From NCBI GenBank assembly GCA_036267255.1, contig DATAWK010000029.1:62001-126000 (forward strand): a stretch of 64,000 bases of DNA, written 5' to 3'. Each line of letters opens with the position of its first letter. The stretch's first letter is position 1. The DNA is from DATAWK01 sp036267255. GTDB lineage: Bacteria; Acidobacteriota; Terriglobia; Terriglobales; Acidobacteriaceae. Of the stretch, positions 8,555-17,064 are shown one piece after another. The notes under the pieces are model-generated. The model was given only the letters and a program-made list of their open reading frames with translations, made no database searches and was not told the DNA's origin. Position numbers and translations under genes: made by a program.

Positions 8555-9915
8555 ATCACGTGTTGGTAGTGGACGATGAGACAGACATTCGCACCACGCT
8601 GCAGGCAATTCTTTCCGATGAAGGCTATGCCGTTGCGACCGCCTCGACGGCAGGTGAGGCATTGGAGTTGGTGCGCGATGCCACCTATGACGCCGTGTTG
8701 CTGGACATCTGGCTGCCGGATCGCGATGGCCTGGAAGCGCTGGAAGACATTCGCAAGGTAGACCCGGCAAGCGGACCGGAGGTAATTATCATCTCCGGTC
8801 ACGGAACGATTGAGACGGCCGTGCGTGCTACCAAACTGGGCGCGTTTGATTTTTTGGAGAAGCCGCTTTCCCTCGAACGAATTTTGATTGTAGTGAAGAA
8901 TGCGATGGAAGCGCGCCGCCTGCGCGTGGAGAATCAGGAGTTTCAGCGGCAACTGTCGGTGCGCAGTTCGGTTACCGGCGAAAGCGTTCCGGTAAAGGCG
9001 CTGCGGCAGCAGATTCGCCTGATGGCTCCGACCAATGGCCGCGTGCTGATCTATGGAGAATCCGGCACAGGCAAGGAATTGATTGCGCGCGCCATCCACA
9101 GCGAAAGTCAGCGGCGGGATCGTGTTTTTGTAGAACTGAATTGCGCTGCGATTCCAGAAGATTACATTGAGACGGAGCTTTTCGGATACCGTCACGGCGC
9201 TGTTCCCGGCGACCTGCAGGAAAAGCGCGGCACCTTTGAGCGCGCGGACGGAGGGACTCTGTTTCTGGATGAGGTGGGTGACATGAGCCTGAAGACGCAG
9301 GCCAAGGTGCTGCGTACGCTCGACGAGCAGGAGTTTGCACCGGTGGGCGCCACGCATTCGATCCGCGTGGACGTACGCGTGATTGCCGCGACCAATAAAA
9401 ATCTGGAAGAGGAGATTGCGAAGGGAAATTTTCGCGAAGATCTTTTTTATCGACTGAATGTGATTCCGTTCTATGTGCCTCCTTTGCGCGAGCGCAAAGA
9501 AGACATACCGCTGCTGGTGCGAGAGTTTCTGCGAGAATTTGGCCGACAGTATGGCAGGCCGCGCGTGGAGATCAGCGAAGATGCCGTGAGCGCGCTGCAG
9601 CAGTACCATTGGCCGGGCAACGTGCGGGAACTGAAGAATGTTGTCGAGCGCATGCTGATTCTGAATCCGCAGGTGGCGAGACTGGAGCGCAAACATTTGC
9701 CGGTGCTGGTCTATCGAAGCGCAAATCGGCGTGGGGATGAGTTTCCTTCTCTGCAGCACGCGCGCGAGGCCTACGAGCGGGACTATATTTTGCGCAAGCT
9801 GGACGAGTGCCACGGGAATGTGAGCCGCGCTGCGGAGGCGCTGGGGCTGGAGCGGAGCCATTTGTACCGCAAGATGAAGGCGCTGGGGATTGCCGCCAGA
9901 GAAGCGCAGGCGTAG
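8551..9915 (+). CDS. NtrC/NtrX-family response regulator with atypical GAFTGA loop
   Basis: 454 residues: receiver domain (1-120, phospho-acceptor D52), AAA+ sigma-54-interaction domain (about 140-380) and Fis-type helix-turn-helix (about 420-446, NVSRAAEALGLERSHLYRK). Walker A is GESGTGKE (169-176) and Walker B is LFLDE (237-241). The loop that contacts sigma-54, normally GAFTGA, reads GAVPGD at 216-221, so direct sigma-54 activation is doubtful; it may act as a DNA-binding repressor or activator, as proposed for some NtrX proteins. The ATG overlaps the stop of the kinase gene. It ends 3 bp from the convergent era gene, with no terminator between. Confidence 0.92.
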   Translation: MNHVLVVDDETDIRTTLQAILSDEGYAVATASTAGEALELVRDATYDAVLLDIWLPDRDGLEALEDIRKVDPASGPEVIIISGHGTIETAVRATKLGAFDFLEKPLSLERILIVVKNAMEARRLRVENQEFQRQLSVRSSVTGESVPVKALRQQIRLMAPTNGRVLIYGESGTGKELIARAIHSESQRRDRVFVELNCAAIPEDYIETELFGYRHGAVPGDLQEKRGTFERADGGTLFLDEVGDMSLKTQAKVLRTLDEQEFAPVGATHSIRVDVRVIAATNKNLEEEIAKGNFREDLFYRLNVIPFYVPPLRERKEDIPLLVREFLREFGRQYGRPRVEISEDAVSALQQYHWPGNVRELKNVVERMLILNPQVARLERKHLPVLVYRSANRRGDEFPSLQHAREAYERDYILRKLDECHGNVSRAAEALGLERSHLYRKMKALGIAAREAQA

Positions 9916-9918
9916 AGG

Positions 9919-10956
9919 CTATTCCTTCTGCTTGTTGCTCAGATCTTCCAGTTGCTGGCGCCAGTCGAGCGAATCGAGAAATGCGCGGGAGCTGCGCCAG
10001 TCTTCGGCAACTTTCACAAACAATTCCAGAAAAACACGCGTGCCGAGCAGGGCTTCGATTTCCATGCGGGCGGCAGCGCCGATCTGTTTCAACATGGCTC
10101 CGCCCTTGCCGATGAGGATTGCCTTCTGGCCGGTGCGTTCGCAGTGGATGGCGGCGGCGATGCGCGTTAAAGGGAGTTTCGCACCGGGTTTTTTGCTGAC
10201 GGGTGCGGAGGGTTCTTCAAAGCGCTCGATGACGACGGCGCTGGCGTAGGGAACTTCTTCGCCGGTGAACTGCAGGATTTTCTCGCGAATCAATTCGGCA
10301 ACGAGGAAGCGCTCCGGCTGATCGGTGAACTGGTCTTTCGGGTAGTAGCGCTGGCCTTCGGGCAGATGCTCGACGAGCTTGGTGACGAGAAGATCGAGGC
10401 CTTCTTTTTTGCGCGCGGAGATGGGGATGATTTCAGCATAGCTATGCTCGGCGCTCAACTGCGCCATGAGCGGAAGCAGTTCGTCTTTCTGGATGGCGTC
10501 GATTTTGTTGAGCAGCAGGAAGACAGGGCAATCGAGTTTGCGGACCAGGTCGAGGACGAAGGCGTCTTCATTGTCCAGATGCAGAGAGTGGGCCGGCTTG
10601 CCGGATTTTTTTGCGGATTTGGCAGACTCTTCCGGCAGACGCAGGCTGCGACTCGCATCGACGACGTGCAGGACGATGTCGCGTGTGGCGAGGGCTTCGT
10701 AGACCTCCTGTAGCATGCGTTTGTCGAGCAGGTTGCTGGGTTTGTGCACGCCGGGGGTATCGACAAAGACGATCTGTGCTGCTGGATGCTTGCCTTTTTT
10801 TGCGGGAACTTCGAGCACGCCATGGATGCGGTTGCGCGTGGTCTGCGGCTTACGCGTGACAATGGCAACTTTTTCGCCGATGAGGGCATTGAGCAGCGTG
10901 GACTTGCCGGCATTGGGCCGACCGATGATGGAGACGAAACCAGAGCGAAAAGGCAT
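9919..10956 (-). CDS. era: GTPase Era, with an internal insertion
   Basis: 345 residues against about 300 for the family. Era binds the 3' end of 16S rRNA and is needed for 30S maturation. G1 is GRPNAGKST (about 12-20), followed by the PQTTR switch region, G3 FVDTPG, G4 NKID and a C-terminal KH domain with AILIGKGGAMLKQIG. The extra length is a charged segment of about 25-28 residues between G3 and G4 (around LRLPEESAKSAKKSGKPAH), which would sit on the surface of the G domain. Its stop is 3 bp from the stop of the convergent response regulator. Confidence 0.96.
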   Translation of the reverse strand: MPFRSGFVSIIGRPNAGKSTLLNALIGEKVAIVTRKPQTTRNRIHGVLEVPAKKGKHPAAQIVFVDTPGVHKPSNLLDKRMLQEVYEALATRDIVLHVVDASRSLRLPEESAKSAKKSGKPAHSLHLDNEDAFVLDLVRKLDCPVFLLLNKIDAIQKDELLPLMAQLSAEHSYAEIIPISARKKEGLDLLVTKLVEHLPEGQRYYPKDQFTDQPERFLVAELIREKILQFTGEEVPYASAVVIERFEEPSAPVSKKPGAKLPLTRIAAAIHCERTGQKAILIGKGGAMLKQIGAAARMEIEALLGTRVFLELFVKVAEDWRSSRAFLDSLDWRQQLEDLSNKQKE

Positions 10957-11018
10957 GGATTCTAGTATGCGCTATTGTGCTTGTAACACATGCATGCCAT
11001 CGCCTGGGCAATGCAAAG

Positions 11019-12152
11019 TCAACGTATATAAAAAGGAACACCGGATGTGACGCCTAGCAACGTTTCGACGTTCACGGATTTGCCATCCTTCAATGGTGGT
11101 TGAAAACGGCACTGGCGGAAAGCTTGCATACTGGCATCATCCAGAAGCTTGCCTCCGGATATGTAAACATAAGGCTCTCGCAGCTTTCCTGTCGCATCAA
11201 TCGTTCCAACTATTCCGAGAGCAGCGTCAACGCGTTGTTGGTTTGGTTCAAGTGTGCATTGTGGATCGACCATGTGGTCTTTCAATAGTTTTGTAATATG
11301 TTGATCTGGGTTTTCTATATCAACTTCTAAGATCGGTATCGCCGGTTTGAGATGTGCCGGAACGATTTTGGTATCAAACAAACTGCCATCAATGGCCTTC
11401 GGCGTTTCCAACATAGTGATATCGATTGTGAGCGAGAGGTGATCCATCGTGGCAACAAGAATCTTTCGCGGTATAAGGCGACCCTGGAGCGGCTGCAGGT
11501 TGTTGTAGAGCATGGTCACCGAGTTATCGTGCTGGAGACGCAGCAGACCGTCTTCGGCAAACTCATAACGCATGTCGCACGTCAGCTGCGACATTGCAGC
11601 GGGATTACATGAGCTCTTCTCTTCTACTTCTTCCAAAACATGCGGTCCTGCTTTTGCTCGCTTCAGCTTTACCTTTCCGGTCTGTCCGGCGCTTGGCAGA
11701 ATGCGAATGAGGGCATATTGCATTGCTTGCCGTACCCGCAGGGGTACATACGACGAAGAGGTATACGTGACCTGCTGGTCGGCATTTTTTATGCTGACGT
11801 ATTTGAAGTTGCCCAGGGTCGCTTCTTTTCGCCACTTGTCGGATGAAAGCCACCATTCTTCGTAGGTTCCGTTGCCGGTGAATTCGGCGTTGCCGGAGGC
11901 GACAAACGTAGCTTTGAGATGGAAGGGGATGCCTGCGGCTTCGAGGTCGCTGAACTCGCGGGCACGGTTGAAGAACTCTTCCGGCGTTTGCGGTTTTGGA
12001 AGAGGCGTAGCTGCTGGTTTCGGCGTTGTGGCTTGCGCAGGTGCTGTTGGCGCGAGTGTGGCTGAATGTGCGGCGCTGGCCGCCTGTTGGGCGGTTGCGG
12101 CGGGTAGTAGAAGGCAGAGAAGAGTCAGCAACAACCAGCTTCGGTTCAGCAT
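11019..12152 (-). CDS. Secreted protein with TonB-C-like C-terminus, function unknown
   Basis: 377 residues. It begins with a signal peptide (SWLLLTLLCLLLPAATAQ), then an Ala/Pro-rich linker (about 20-55). The middle resembles an outer-membrane-lipoprotein-carrier or LolA-like beta fold, but I do not recognise it with certainty. The last 60 residues (IDATGKLREPYVYISGG, then QCRFQPPLKDGKSV) look like the TonB C-terminal domain as used in envelope proteins. No cytoplasmic function is likely. It lies 62 bp upstream of era on the same strand and has no good ribosome site, so the start at 12152 rests on the signal peptide. Confidence 0.75.
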   Translation of the reverse strand: MLNRSWLLLTLLCLLLPAATAQQAASAAHSATLAPTAPAQATTPKPAATPLPKPQTPEEFFNRAREFSDLEAAGIPFHLKATFVASGNAEFTGNGTYEEWWLSSDKWRKEATLGNFKYVSIKNADQQVTYTSSSYVPLRVRQAMQYALIRILPSAGQTGKVKLKRAKAGPHVLEEVEEKSSCNPAAMSQLTCDMRYEFAEDGLLRLQHDNSVTMLYNNLQPLQGRLIPRKILVATMDHLSLTIDITMLETPKAIDGSLFDTKIVPAHLKPAIPILEVDIENPDQHITKLLKDHMVDPQCTLEPNQQRVDAALGIVGTIDATGKLREPYVYISGGKLLDDASMQAFRQCRFQPPLKDGKSVNVETLLGVTSGVPFYIR

Positions 12153-12282
12153 AGGAGTGTGGTGCGATGTCGGCCCATTCTAAAAGCCAGATCGATTCCT
12201 TGCATGAAAAATTTTGAGAACGTAATCTCCTTCATTCCGGTCGCTGCCATGTGAACGACGTGTCGCGCTGCTGTCGAACTAC

Positions 12283-12307
12283 CCCATGCTCGCTATGCGA
12301 GCATGGG
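12283..12307. repeat. Perfect inverted repeat downstream of apt
   Basis: CCCATGCTCGC (12283-12293), a TAT loop and GCGAGCATGGG (12297-12307) form an 11-bp perfect stem, 29 bp beyond the apt stop on the minus strand. No T-run follows on either strand, so it is a stable hairpin rather than a textbook terminator. It may still protect the 3' end of the apt transcript. The rest of the 12153-12336 gap shows nothing. Confidence 0.5.
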
Positions 12308-12336
12308 CACCCGGCGGAATCGATGGAAAAGCAGCA

Positions 12337-12888
12337 CTATTCGTCGTAATGGAGCAGGCTGAAGACGTCGAGGCCTTCAAAGCGCTCACGGCCTTTGAGG
12401 AAATCGAGCTCGACGGCGAAGGCGATCCCGGCGATTTCTCCACCGAGTTGACGGACAAGTTTTACCGTGGCTTCCATAGTGCCGCCGGTGGCAAGCAGAT
12501 CATCGACGATGACCACGCGCTCGCCGGATTCGATGGCGTCGAGGTGAATTTCGAGCGAATCGGTGCCGTATTCCAGGTCATAGGTGACGCGGGCTGTTTT
12601 CGCAGGCAGTTTCTTCGGCTTGCGCACAGGAACGAAGCCCGCGTGCAGGCGGTAGGCGAGCGCCGGGCCAAAGATGAAACCGCGCGCTTCAATGCCCAGA
12701 ACGAGATCAATTTTCTTGTCAAAATAGTGGGCGGCCAGAGCATCGATCAGCATGGCAAAACCCTTTTTATCTTTGAGCAGGGTGGTGATGTCGTAGAAGA
12801 GAATACCCGGCTTGGGAAAATCCGGCACAGTGCGGACGAGTTTCTTCAGGGGTTCACAATCAATGGCGACATTTGCAAAATTTGACAT
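12337..12888 (-). CDS. apt: Adenine phosphoribosyltransferase
   Basis: 183 residues from the ATG at 12888; a second ATG at 12900 would add four residues and overlap the acylphosphatase stop. The enzyme salvages adenine to AMP with PRPP. FPKPGILFYDITTLL near the N-terminus, GIEARGFIFG, and the PRPP loop VVIVDDLLATGGTM are the APRT signatures. Length is normal. It directly follows the acylphosphatase gene on the minus strand, so the two are likely co-transcribed. Confidence 0.96.
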   Translation of the reverse strand: MSNFANVAIDCEPLKKLVRTVPDFPKPGILFYDITTLLKDKKGFAMLIDALAAHYFDKKIDLVLGIEARGFIFGPALAYRLHAGFVPVRKPKKLPAKTARVTYDLEYGTDSLEIHLDAIESGERVVIVDDLLATGGTMEATVKLVRQLGGEIAGIAFAVELDFLKGRERFEGLDVFSLLHYDE

Positions 12889-12893
12889 ACGGT

Positions 12894-13175
12894 CTACCAT
12901 GCTCCTTCAATTTGAAATGTTTTCAGAGTGCCGGCGTCGGTCTCCGGGGAATCCTGCTGCTCGATGGCGTCCACGCGGGAGCCTCGGGAGCCGCGCTGCA
13001 GGATGGCAAGGAGAGCGTCCTGTTGCTCGGATGTACCAGATGCCAGAACTTCCACGTATCCGTCGCTGCTATTGCGCACCCAGCCGTGCATGGCAAGCGC
13101 GCTGGCCTCCCGCATAACATACCAGCGGAAGCCAACTCCCTGCACACGACCCTTCACGATATAGCGACGCACCAT
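12894..13175 (-). CDS. acyP: Acylphosphatase
   Basis: 93 residues, typical for this small alpha/beta enzyme that hydrolyses acyl phosphates. GRVQGVGFRWYV carries the phosphate-binding loop and catalytic Arg, and GWVRNSSDG carries the catalytic Asn. Two adjacent ATG codons (13178 and 13175) are possible; I give the inner one. Its stop lies at or within the start of apt. Confidence 0.93.
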   Translation of the reverse strand: MVRRYIVKGRVQGVGFRWYVMREASALAMHGWVRNSSDGYVEVLASGTSEQQDALLAILQRGSRGSRVDAIEQQDSPETDAGTLKTFQIEGAW

Positions 13176-13254
13176 CATAAGCCCGGCAATACGGTAAGGC
13201 ATTCGCAGTGTCGCAGATGGAAAGTGAAAAACGCAACCTGTGGAGAGCGGAGCC

Positions 13255-13848
13255 TTAGAGCAGGCCTGGAACCAGGGCCTTGACGCGCTGCTTGTACGCG
13301 GTGTATTGCTGGCCGAATTCCTGCAGCATGAAGGATTCTTCCGTGTGGGACTTGATCCAGAAGCCGGCGAAGATGAGGCACAGTGCGAGCAGATCGGCCA
13401 CGGCGCCATGAACAATCGCCGCGCCGAGAGCAGCCAGCAGGAGGCCGGAGTAGATAGGGTGCCGGACGAAGGCATAGGGGCCGCGCGTCGTGAGGATGTG
13501 ATCCTGTTTGACAGTGACGCTGGCGCTCCAATTGCGGCCGAGGACCAGGCGCGCCCAGATGGCCAGTGCGCAGCCGGCGAGGGTGAGCAGAAGCCCCAGA
13601 TTGATGATGACGAGAGAACGAGGGAGAATGCGCCAGCCGAAAATGCCGGTGTGGGCGACGGAGGAAAACAGGAAGACAAAGCCGAGGATGCAGAGGCCGG
13701 CTTGTAACCATCGGGAGCTGGTGCTTTGCCGCCGCACGGTGCGTTGGGTACGGAAGGCGTTGCCGAGATAGAACACGACGATAGTCAGCCAGATGAGGCT
13801 CACAATGCGCGGGGCGTAACGGGCGGAGGCGTGCAGTGCGGCGTACAT
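13255..13848 (-). CDS. Isoprenylcysteine carboxyl methyltransferase-like membrane protein
   Basis: 197 residues from the ATG at 13848; the reading frame is open for another 240 codons upstream, but that part is Pro/Cys/His-rich shadow sequence. About five membrane helices are seen. The C-terminal half has RGPYAFVRHPIYSG, the S-adenosylmethionine-binding signature of the ICMT/PEMT superfamily, followed by EFGQQYTAYKQRVKALVPGLL. Such bacterial proteins methylate unknown, probably lipid-like, substrates. It is 77-80 bp upstream of acyP on the same strand and divergent from the plus-strand gene at 13905. Confidence 0.85.
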   Translation of the reverse strand: MYAALHASARYAPRIVSLIWLTIVVFYLGNAFRTQRTVRRQSTSSRWLQAGLCILGFVFLFSSVAHTGIFGWRILPRSLVIINLGLLLTLAGCALAIWARLVLGRNWSASVTVKQDHILTTRGPYAFVRHPIYSGLLLAALGAAIVHGAVADLLALCLIFAGFWIKSHTEESFMLQEFGQQYTAYKQRVKALVPGLL

Positions 13849-13904
13849 AGCAGAGGTATACGAAGGGTGTCGCGAGATTGTTCCGGTGGGGTGATACTGG
13901 AGGG

Positions 13905-14618
13905 GTGAAGACGGCCTCTCTGTTTCGTGGGTTGCAAAGCGTAGCGGGGATCTTGCTGCTTGCGGTTGGATGGCAGCTCCATGCGCAGCAGGATGCACAG
14001 TCCGTGCGCGATGCCGTTGCGGGCTGGTATGCGACGCTCTCCGGCAATGCGATGGATGCTGCGGGTGCGTATGGTGTGCTGGCTCCTGCGCTGCAAAAGC
14101 AGATGAGCCAGACGGAATTTCAATCGCTGTATGCCAACACAGCACATGTCGATCTATTGCAAATGCACCTGGGCGATCAAGATGCGCAGCGGGCAAAGGT
14201 GCTGGTGGAGGATCGGCGCGTGCAGACGATTGCAGGGATTCCAGCGATGGTGTGGTACACGGGATTTTTGGCGCTGCAGCGCGGGCAAGGCGGCTGGGAG
14301 ATTTCCAACATCGATCTGAAGCCGGAAGATATTGCCGGCCCGAAATACAGGGCGGAGGAGCAATGGCAGATGGATCCGGTGCGCGTGGCCGATCGGGCGG
14401 TTGGTGAGAATGCGATGCTATGCCCGGACAAGATGCGTAGCAAGCCGGGGGATGCCCAGGCTCTGGAGGTGTTTGTCTGCACGGACAAGCGCACGGTGCT
14501 GGACATGGCGCATTTGTATAGCAGTGCGTGGGTGATTTTCCGGCGCAGCGAAGAGCCGCTCGACGGCACAAAAACAAAGGGCGCAGCCACAGCCGCGCCC
14601 AATACGCAAGGTCCGTAA
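13905..14618 (+). CDS. Secreted protein of unknown function
   Basis: About 237 residues from a GTG at 13905; a TTG at 13878 is also possible and neither has ideal spacing to GGAGG at 13900. A signal peptide (SVAGILLLAVGWQLHAQ) is followed by a helix-rich segment with ALQKQMSQTEFQSLY, resembling DUF4019-like or NTF2-like periplasmic domains, and a second half with two cysteines (LCPDK and VFVCTDK). I do not recognise the family. It ends 3 bp from the convergent efp gene. Confidence 0.7.
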   Translation: MKTASLFRGLQSVAGILLLAVGWQLHAQQDAQSVRDAVAGWYATLSGNAMDAAGAYGVLAPALQKQMSQTEFQSLYANTAHVDLLQMHLGDQDAQRAKVLVEDRRVQTIAGIPAMVWYTGFLALQRGQGGWEISNIDLKPEDIAGPKYRAEEQWQMDPVRVADRAVGENAMLCPDKMRSKPGDAQALEVFVCTDKRTVLDMAHLYSSAWVIFRRSEEPLDGTKTKGAATAAPNTQGP

Positions 14619-14621
14619 TGC

Positions 14622-15182
14622 TCAGGCGCGGGAAAGGTACGCGCCTTCGGCGGTATCGACGCGAATCTTTTCGCCTTCGTTGATGAAAGGCGGCACCTGC
14701 ACAATGAGGCCGGTTTCCATTTTGGCCGGTTTGGTGACGGAAGATGCGGTTGCGGATTTAAGGCCCGGCTCTGTTTCGACGACAGTCATTTCAACAGCCT
14801 GCGGCAGTTCGATGCCGACGGCGACACCGTCAAAGAATGAGACTTTGATCCCCAGGTTGGGGATGAGGTATTCGGTGGCGTCGCCAAGGATGCCGCCATT
14901 CAGGTGGGTCTGCTCATAATTTTCTGTGTTCATGAAGTAGTAGTCGTCGCCATCAGAGTAGAGAAACTCCATCGCGACTTCATCGACGATGACGCGGTCG
15001 ATGGGATCGGGCGAGCGAAAGCGATGTTCAAACATGGCGCCGGTACGCAGGTTGCGCAGCTTGGCCTGAATGAAGGCGCGCAGGTTGCCGGGCGTGCGGT
15101 GCTCGACGCTGAAAACTGTGTGCAGTTCCCCGTTATGCTTGATGACCATACCCGGACGCATCTGGGTGGCGGGAATTGACAT
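14622..15182 (-). CDS. efp: Translation elongation factor P, Asn at the tip position
   Basis: 186 residues in the three-domain EF-P layout, ending VPPFINEGEKIRVDTAEGAYLSRA-like; AAGGAG precedes the ATG at 15182. EF-P relieves ribosome stalling at polyproline. The tip of domain I, where E. coli has modified Lys34 (PGKGQ), reads P31-G32-N33-L34-R35, so the modified Lys or Arg is replaced by Asn. Conserved elsewhere: KLRNLRTG and GIELPQAVEMTVVETEPG. It may work without the known lysylation, rhamnosylation or 5-aminopentanol systems, or R35 may take over. Confidence 0.95.
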   Translation of the reverse strand: MSIPATQMRPGMVIKHNGELHTVFSVEHRTPGNLRAFIQAKLRNLRTGAMFEHRFRSPDPIDRVIVDEVAMEFLYSDGDDYYFMNTENYEQTHLNGGILGDATEYLIPNLGIKVSFFDGVAVGIELPQAVEMTVVETEPGLKSATASSVTKPAKMETGLIVQVPPFINEGEKIRVDTAEGAYLSRA

Positions 15183-15320
15183 ACGGACAGACTCCTTACA
15201 AGTGTTGAGGATTTTCTCTTCGGTCGGGACCGGATGGGCGGGTTCGATACGCTAACCCGAACCACTTAGTGTAGCGCAGGGGATGGATGGCGGGCGAACG
15301 GGGTGGAACAGCCACGCTTC

Positions 15321-16430
15321 CTAACCTTTGCCGAAGATGCGTGCGAAGAAGTGTCCGATGTGGTGCAAGAAGCTGCCGGAGGATGGTTTCGGTTTAGGTG
15401 GGGGTGCCTGGGCGGTTGTGGTCGCGGTTGCCGAATTCGATGAAGTGTCGGCAGGTATGTTAGGGGACGGATTCGACGCCGTGGCATCGGTGGCTGAGAT
15501 GGCAGGTCCCGAAGTGGCGGGTGAGGAGACTTTATTTTCCGGGCCGCTGTACGCCAGGGTAGTGGAGACTTCGGCATGTACCTGGCCCGGAGGGACGACA
15601 GGTTTGGTCGGTGGGCCGGGCGGTGAGGCCAGCCCTTCGCTTTCGGCGATGGGGAAGGCGGTGTCCGCGGGTGTGGAGCTGGGGCCAGTGTTGGCCGGAG
15701 CCGAATTGACAGCGACCGCGTGGCCGGGCTGGGCGGCATGCGTGTTGCTGGTGCTCCCGGCGCTGGCAATGGAGATGACAGGAGCTGCCGGGCAGCCACA
15801 TGGTTCGGTTTCGTTATCCACTACGGCCTGCAGACTGCCATGCTCAAAAAGTACGCGCTGGTTCGGCTGGACGCGATAAACGCCGGTGCCCATCTGCTCG
15901 CTGACGGTGACATAGGGGGCATTGGCCCCATGGTTCTCCACACAGGTATCGCCCTGATTGTTGACGCGAATGCGGACATCGGCCTGGCCGGGGCCGGAGA
16001 GCAGGATGCGCAGGTCTGGCGTCAACACCACATCGGAATCTTTGCCCAGGGTGTAATGCGCTTCCAATGCACCGCGGTCGAGCGCCATCATGAGTGGGCT
16101 GTTCGGGTCCACAGCGGACTTTTGCTGCGACAGGTGCACGCTGGTGGTGGCGCAGAGATCGAGATTGCCGCCACGCGTGAGTTGAATGGTCAGCGTGTGC
16201 TGGCCCGCGGTGACGGTGCTGCCATTGCCCAGCAGCATGGTGGAACCCTGAAGTGTGATCGCTCCGGAGACTTTCACTTCCTGCGCTGTGGCTTTGTTGT
16301 CAATGCGACCGATGGTCTGCTGCGCGGATGCCCGATTTTGCAGGACGGGCAAGCCGAGCAGCGCACCGCTTTCGATTGCGAGCGTCAGGATGCTCATCCA
16401 ACCACGGGACCATAGGGGAGAGGCAGGCAT
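15321..16430 (-). CDS. FecR-like secreted/anchored protein, function unknown
   Basis: 369 residues. An N-terminal hydrophobic stretch (about 13-32) ends near RASAQQ. Residues about 45-220 form a beta-rich region (VKVSGAITLQGSTMLLGNG, then VHLSQQKSAVD) that resembles a FecR-type beta-solenoid or sheet, followed by a long Pro/Ala/Thr/Ser-rich stretch (about 235-350) and a basic C-terminal tail (HHIGHFFARIFGKG). No catalytic motif is seen. It starts 2 bp after trpG, so it is probably translated from the trp transcript although it has no obvious biosynthetic role. Confidence 0.75.
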   Translation of the reverse strand: MPASPLWSRGWMSILTLAIESGALLGLPVLQNRASAQQTIGRIDNKATAQEVKVSGAITLQGSTMLLGNGSTVTAGQHTLTIQLTRGGNLDLCATTSVHLSQQKSAVDPNSPLMMALDRGALEAHYTLGKDSDVVLTPDLRILLSGPGQADVRIRVNNQGDTCVENHGANAPYVTVSEQMGTGVYRVQPNQRVLFEHGSLQAVVDNETEPCGCPAAPVISIASAGSTSNTHAAQPGHAVAVNSAPANTGPSSTPADTAFPIAESEGLASPPGPPTKPVVPPGQVHAEVSTTLAYSGPENKVSSPATSGPAISATDATASNPSPNIPADTSSNSATATTTAQAPPPKPKPSSGSFLHHIGHFFARIFGKG

Positions 16431-16432
16431 GG

Positions 16433-16996
16433 TTATTCCAACTTTAAAAAATTTGCGATCAGGCGCTTGCCATCGCCGGTCAATACGCTCTCCGGATGGA
16501 ACTGGACGCCTTCGACAGGATATTGGCGGTGACGCAGTCCCATGATGAGGCCATCGGCGCGAGCGGAGATTTCCAGCTCGTCGGGCAGGCCGTCCTCTGA
16601 GACGATCAGCGAATGATAGCGGGTGCAGGTCATGGGATTGGGAATGCCGCGAAAAATGGTGCGGCTATCGTGTTCGACGACGCTGGTTTTGCCATGCATC
16701 AGCTTGGGTGCGCGCACGATGTGGCCGCCGAAGGCCGCACCGATGGCCTGATGCCCAAGGCAGACGCCGAGGATGGGGACCTTGCCGGTGAAGTGACGGA
16801 TAAGCGGAATGCTGATGCCCGCTTCCTGCGGTGTGCGCGGGCCGGGCGAGAGCAGGATGCGCTCCGGCGCGAGGGCCTCGATTTCCTTGATGGTCAGTTC
16901 GTCATTGCGACGAACAACAACGTCCGCACCCAGCTCGCCCAGGTACTGCACCAGGTTGTAGGTGAAGGAATCGTAATTATCGAGGACGAAAACCAT
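16433..16996 (-). CDS. trpG: Anthranilate/aminodeoxychorismate synthase glutaminase subunit
   Basis: 187 residues, class-I glutamine amidotransferase. The nucleophile cysteine is in GVCLGHQAIG, and the catalytic His-Glu is in VQFHPESVLT. It releases ammonia from glutamine for the synthase subunit. It follows trpE by 68 bp on the same strand, so the main partner is TrpE; in many bacteria one such subunit also serves folate (PabA) synthesis, which cannot be separated here. Confidence 0.95.
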   Translation of the reverse strand: MVFVLDNYDSFTYNLVQYLGELGADVVVRRNDELTIKEIEALAPERILLSPGPRTPQEAGISIPLIRHFTGKVPILGVCLGHQAIGAAFGGHIVRAPKLMHGKTSVVEHDSRTIFRGIPNPMTCTRYHSLIVSEDGLPDELEISARADGLIMGLRHRQYPVEGVQFHPESVLTGDGKRLIANFLKLE

Positions 16997-17064
16997 GCTG
17001 TGACTTTAGTGTACCGTTATCGCGCGACTGCCAGCTGGTCTCGCCGAGTCCACGCCACCCTGCT

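Noticed and set aside
8419..9861. A 480-codon open frame on the minus strand
   Set aside because: It lies wholly antisense to the well-supported NtrC/NtrX-family gene, is rich in His/Arg/Gln with no domain, and reflects codon bias of the real gene.
13849..14577. N-terminal extension of the ICMT-like protein to 440 residues
   Set aside because: The extra 243 residues are antisense to the plus-strand secreted protein and show no domain; the ATG at 13848 precedes the first helix.
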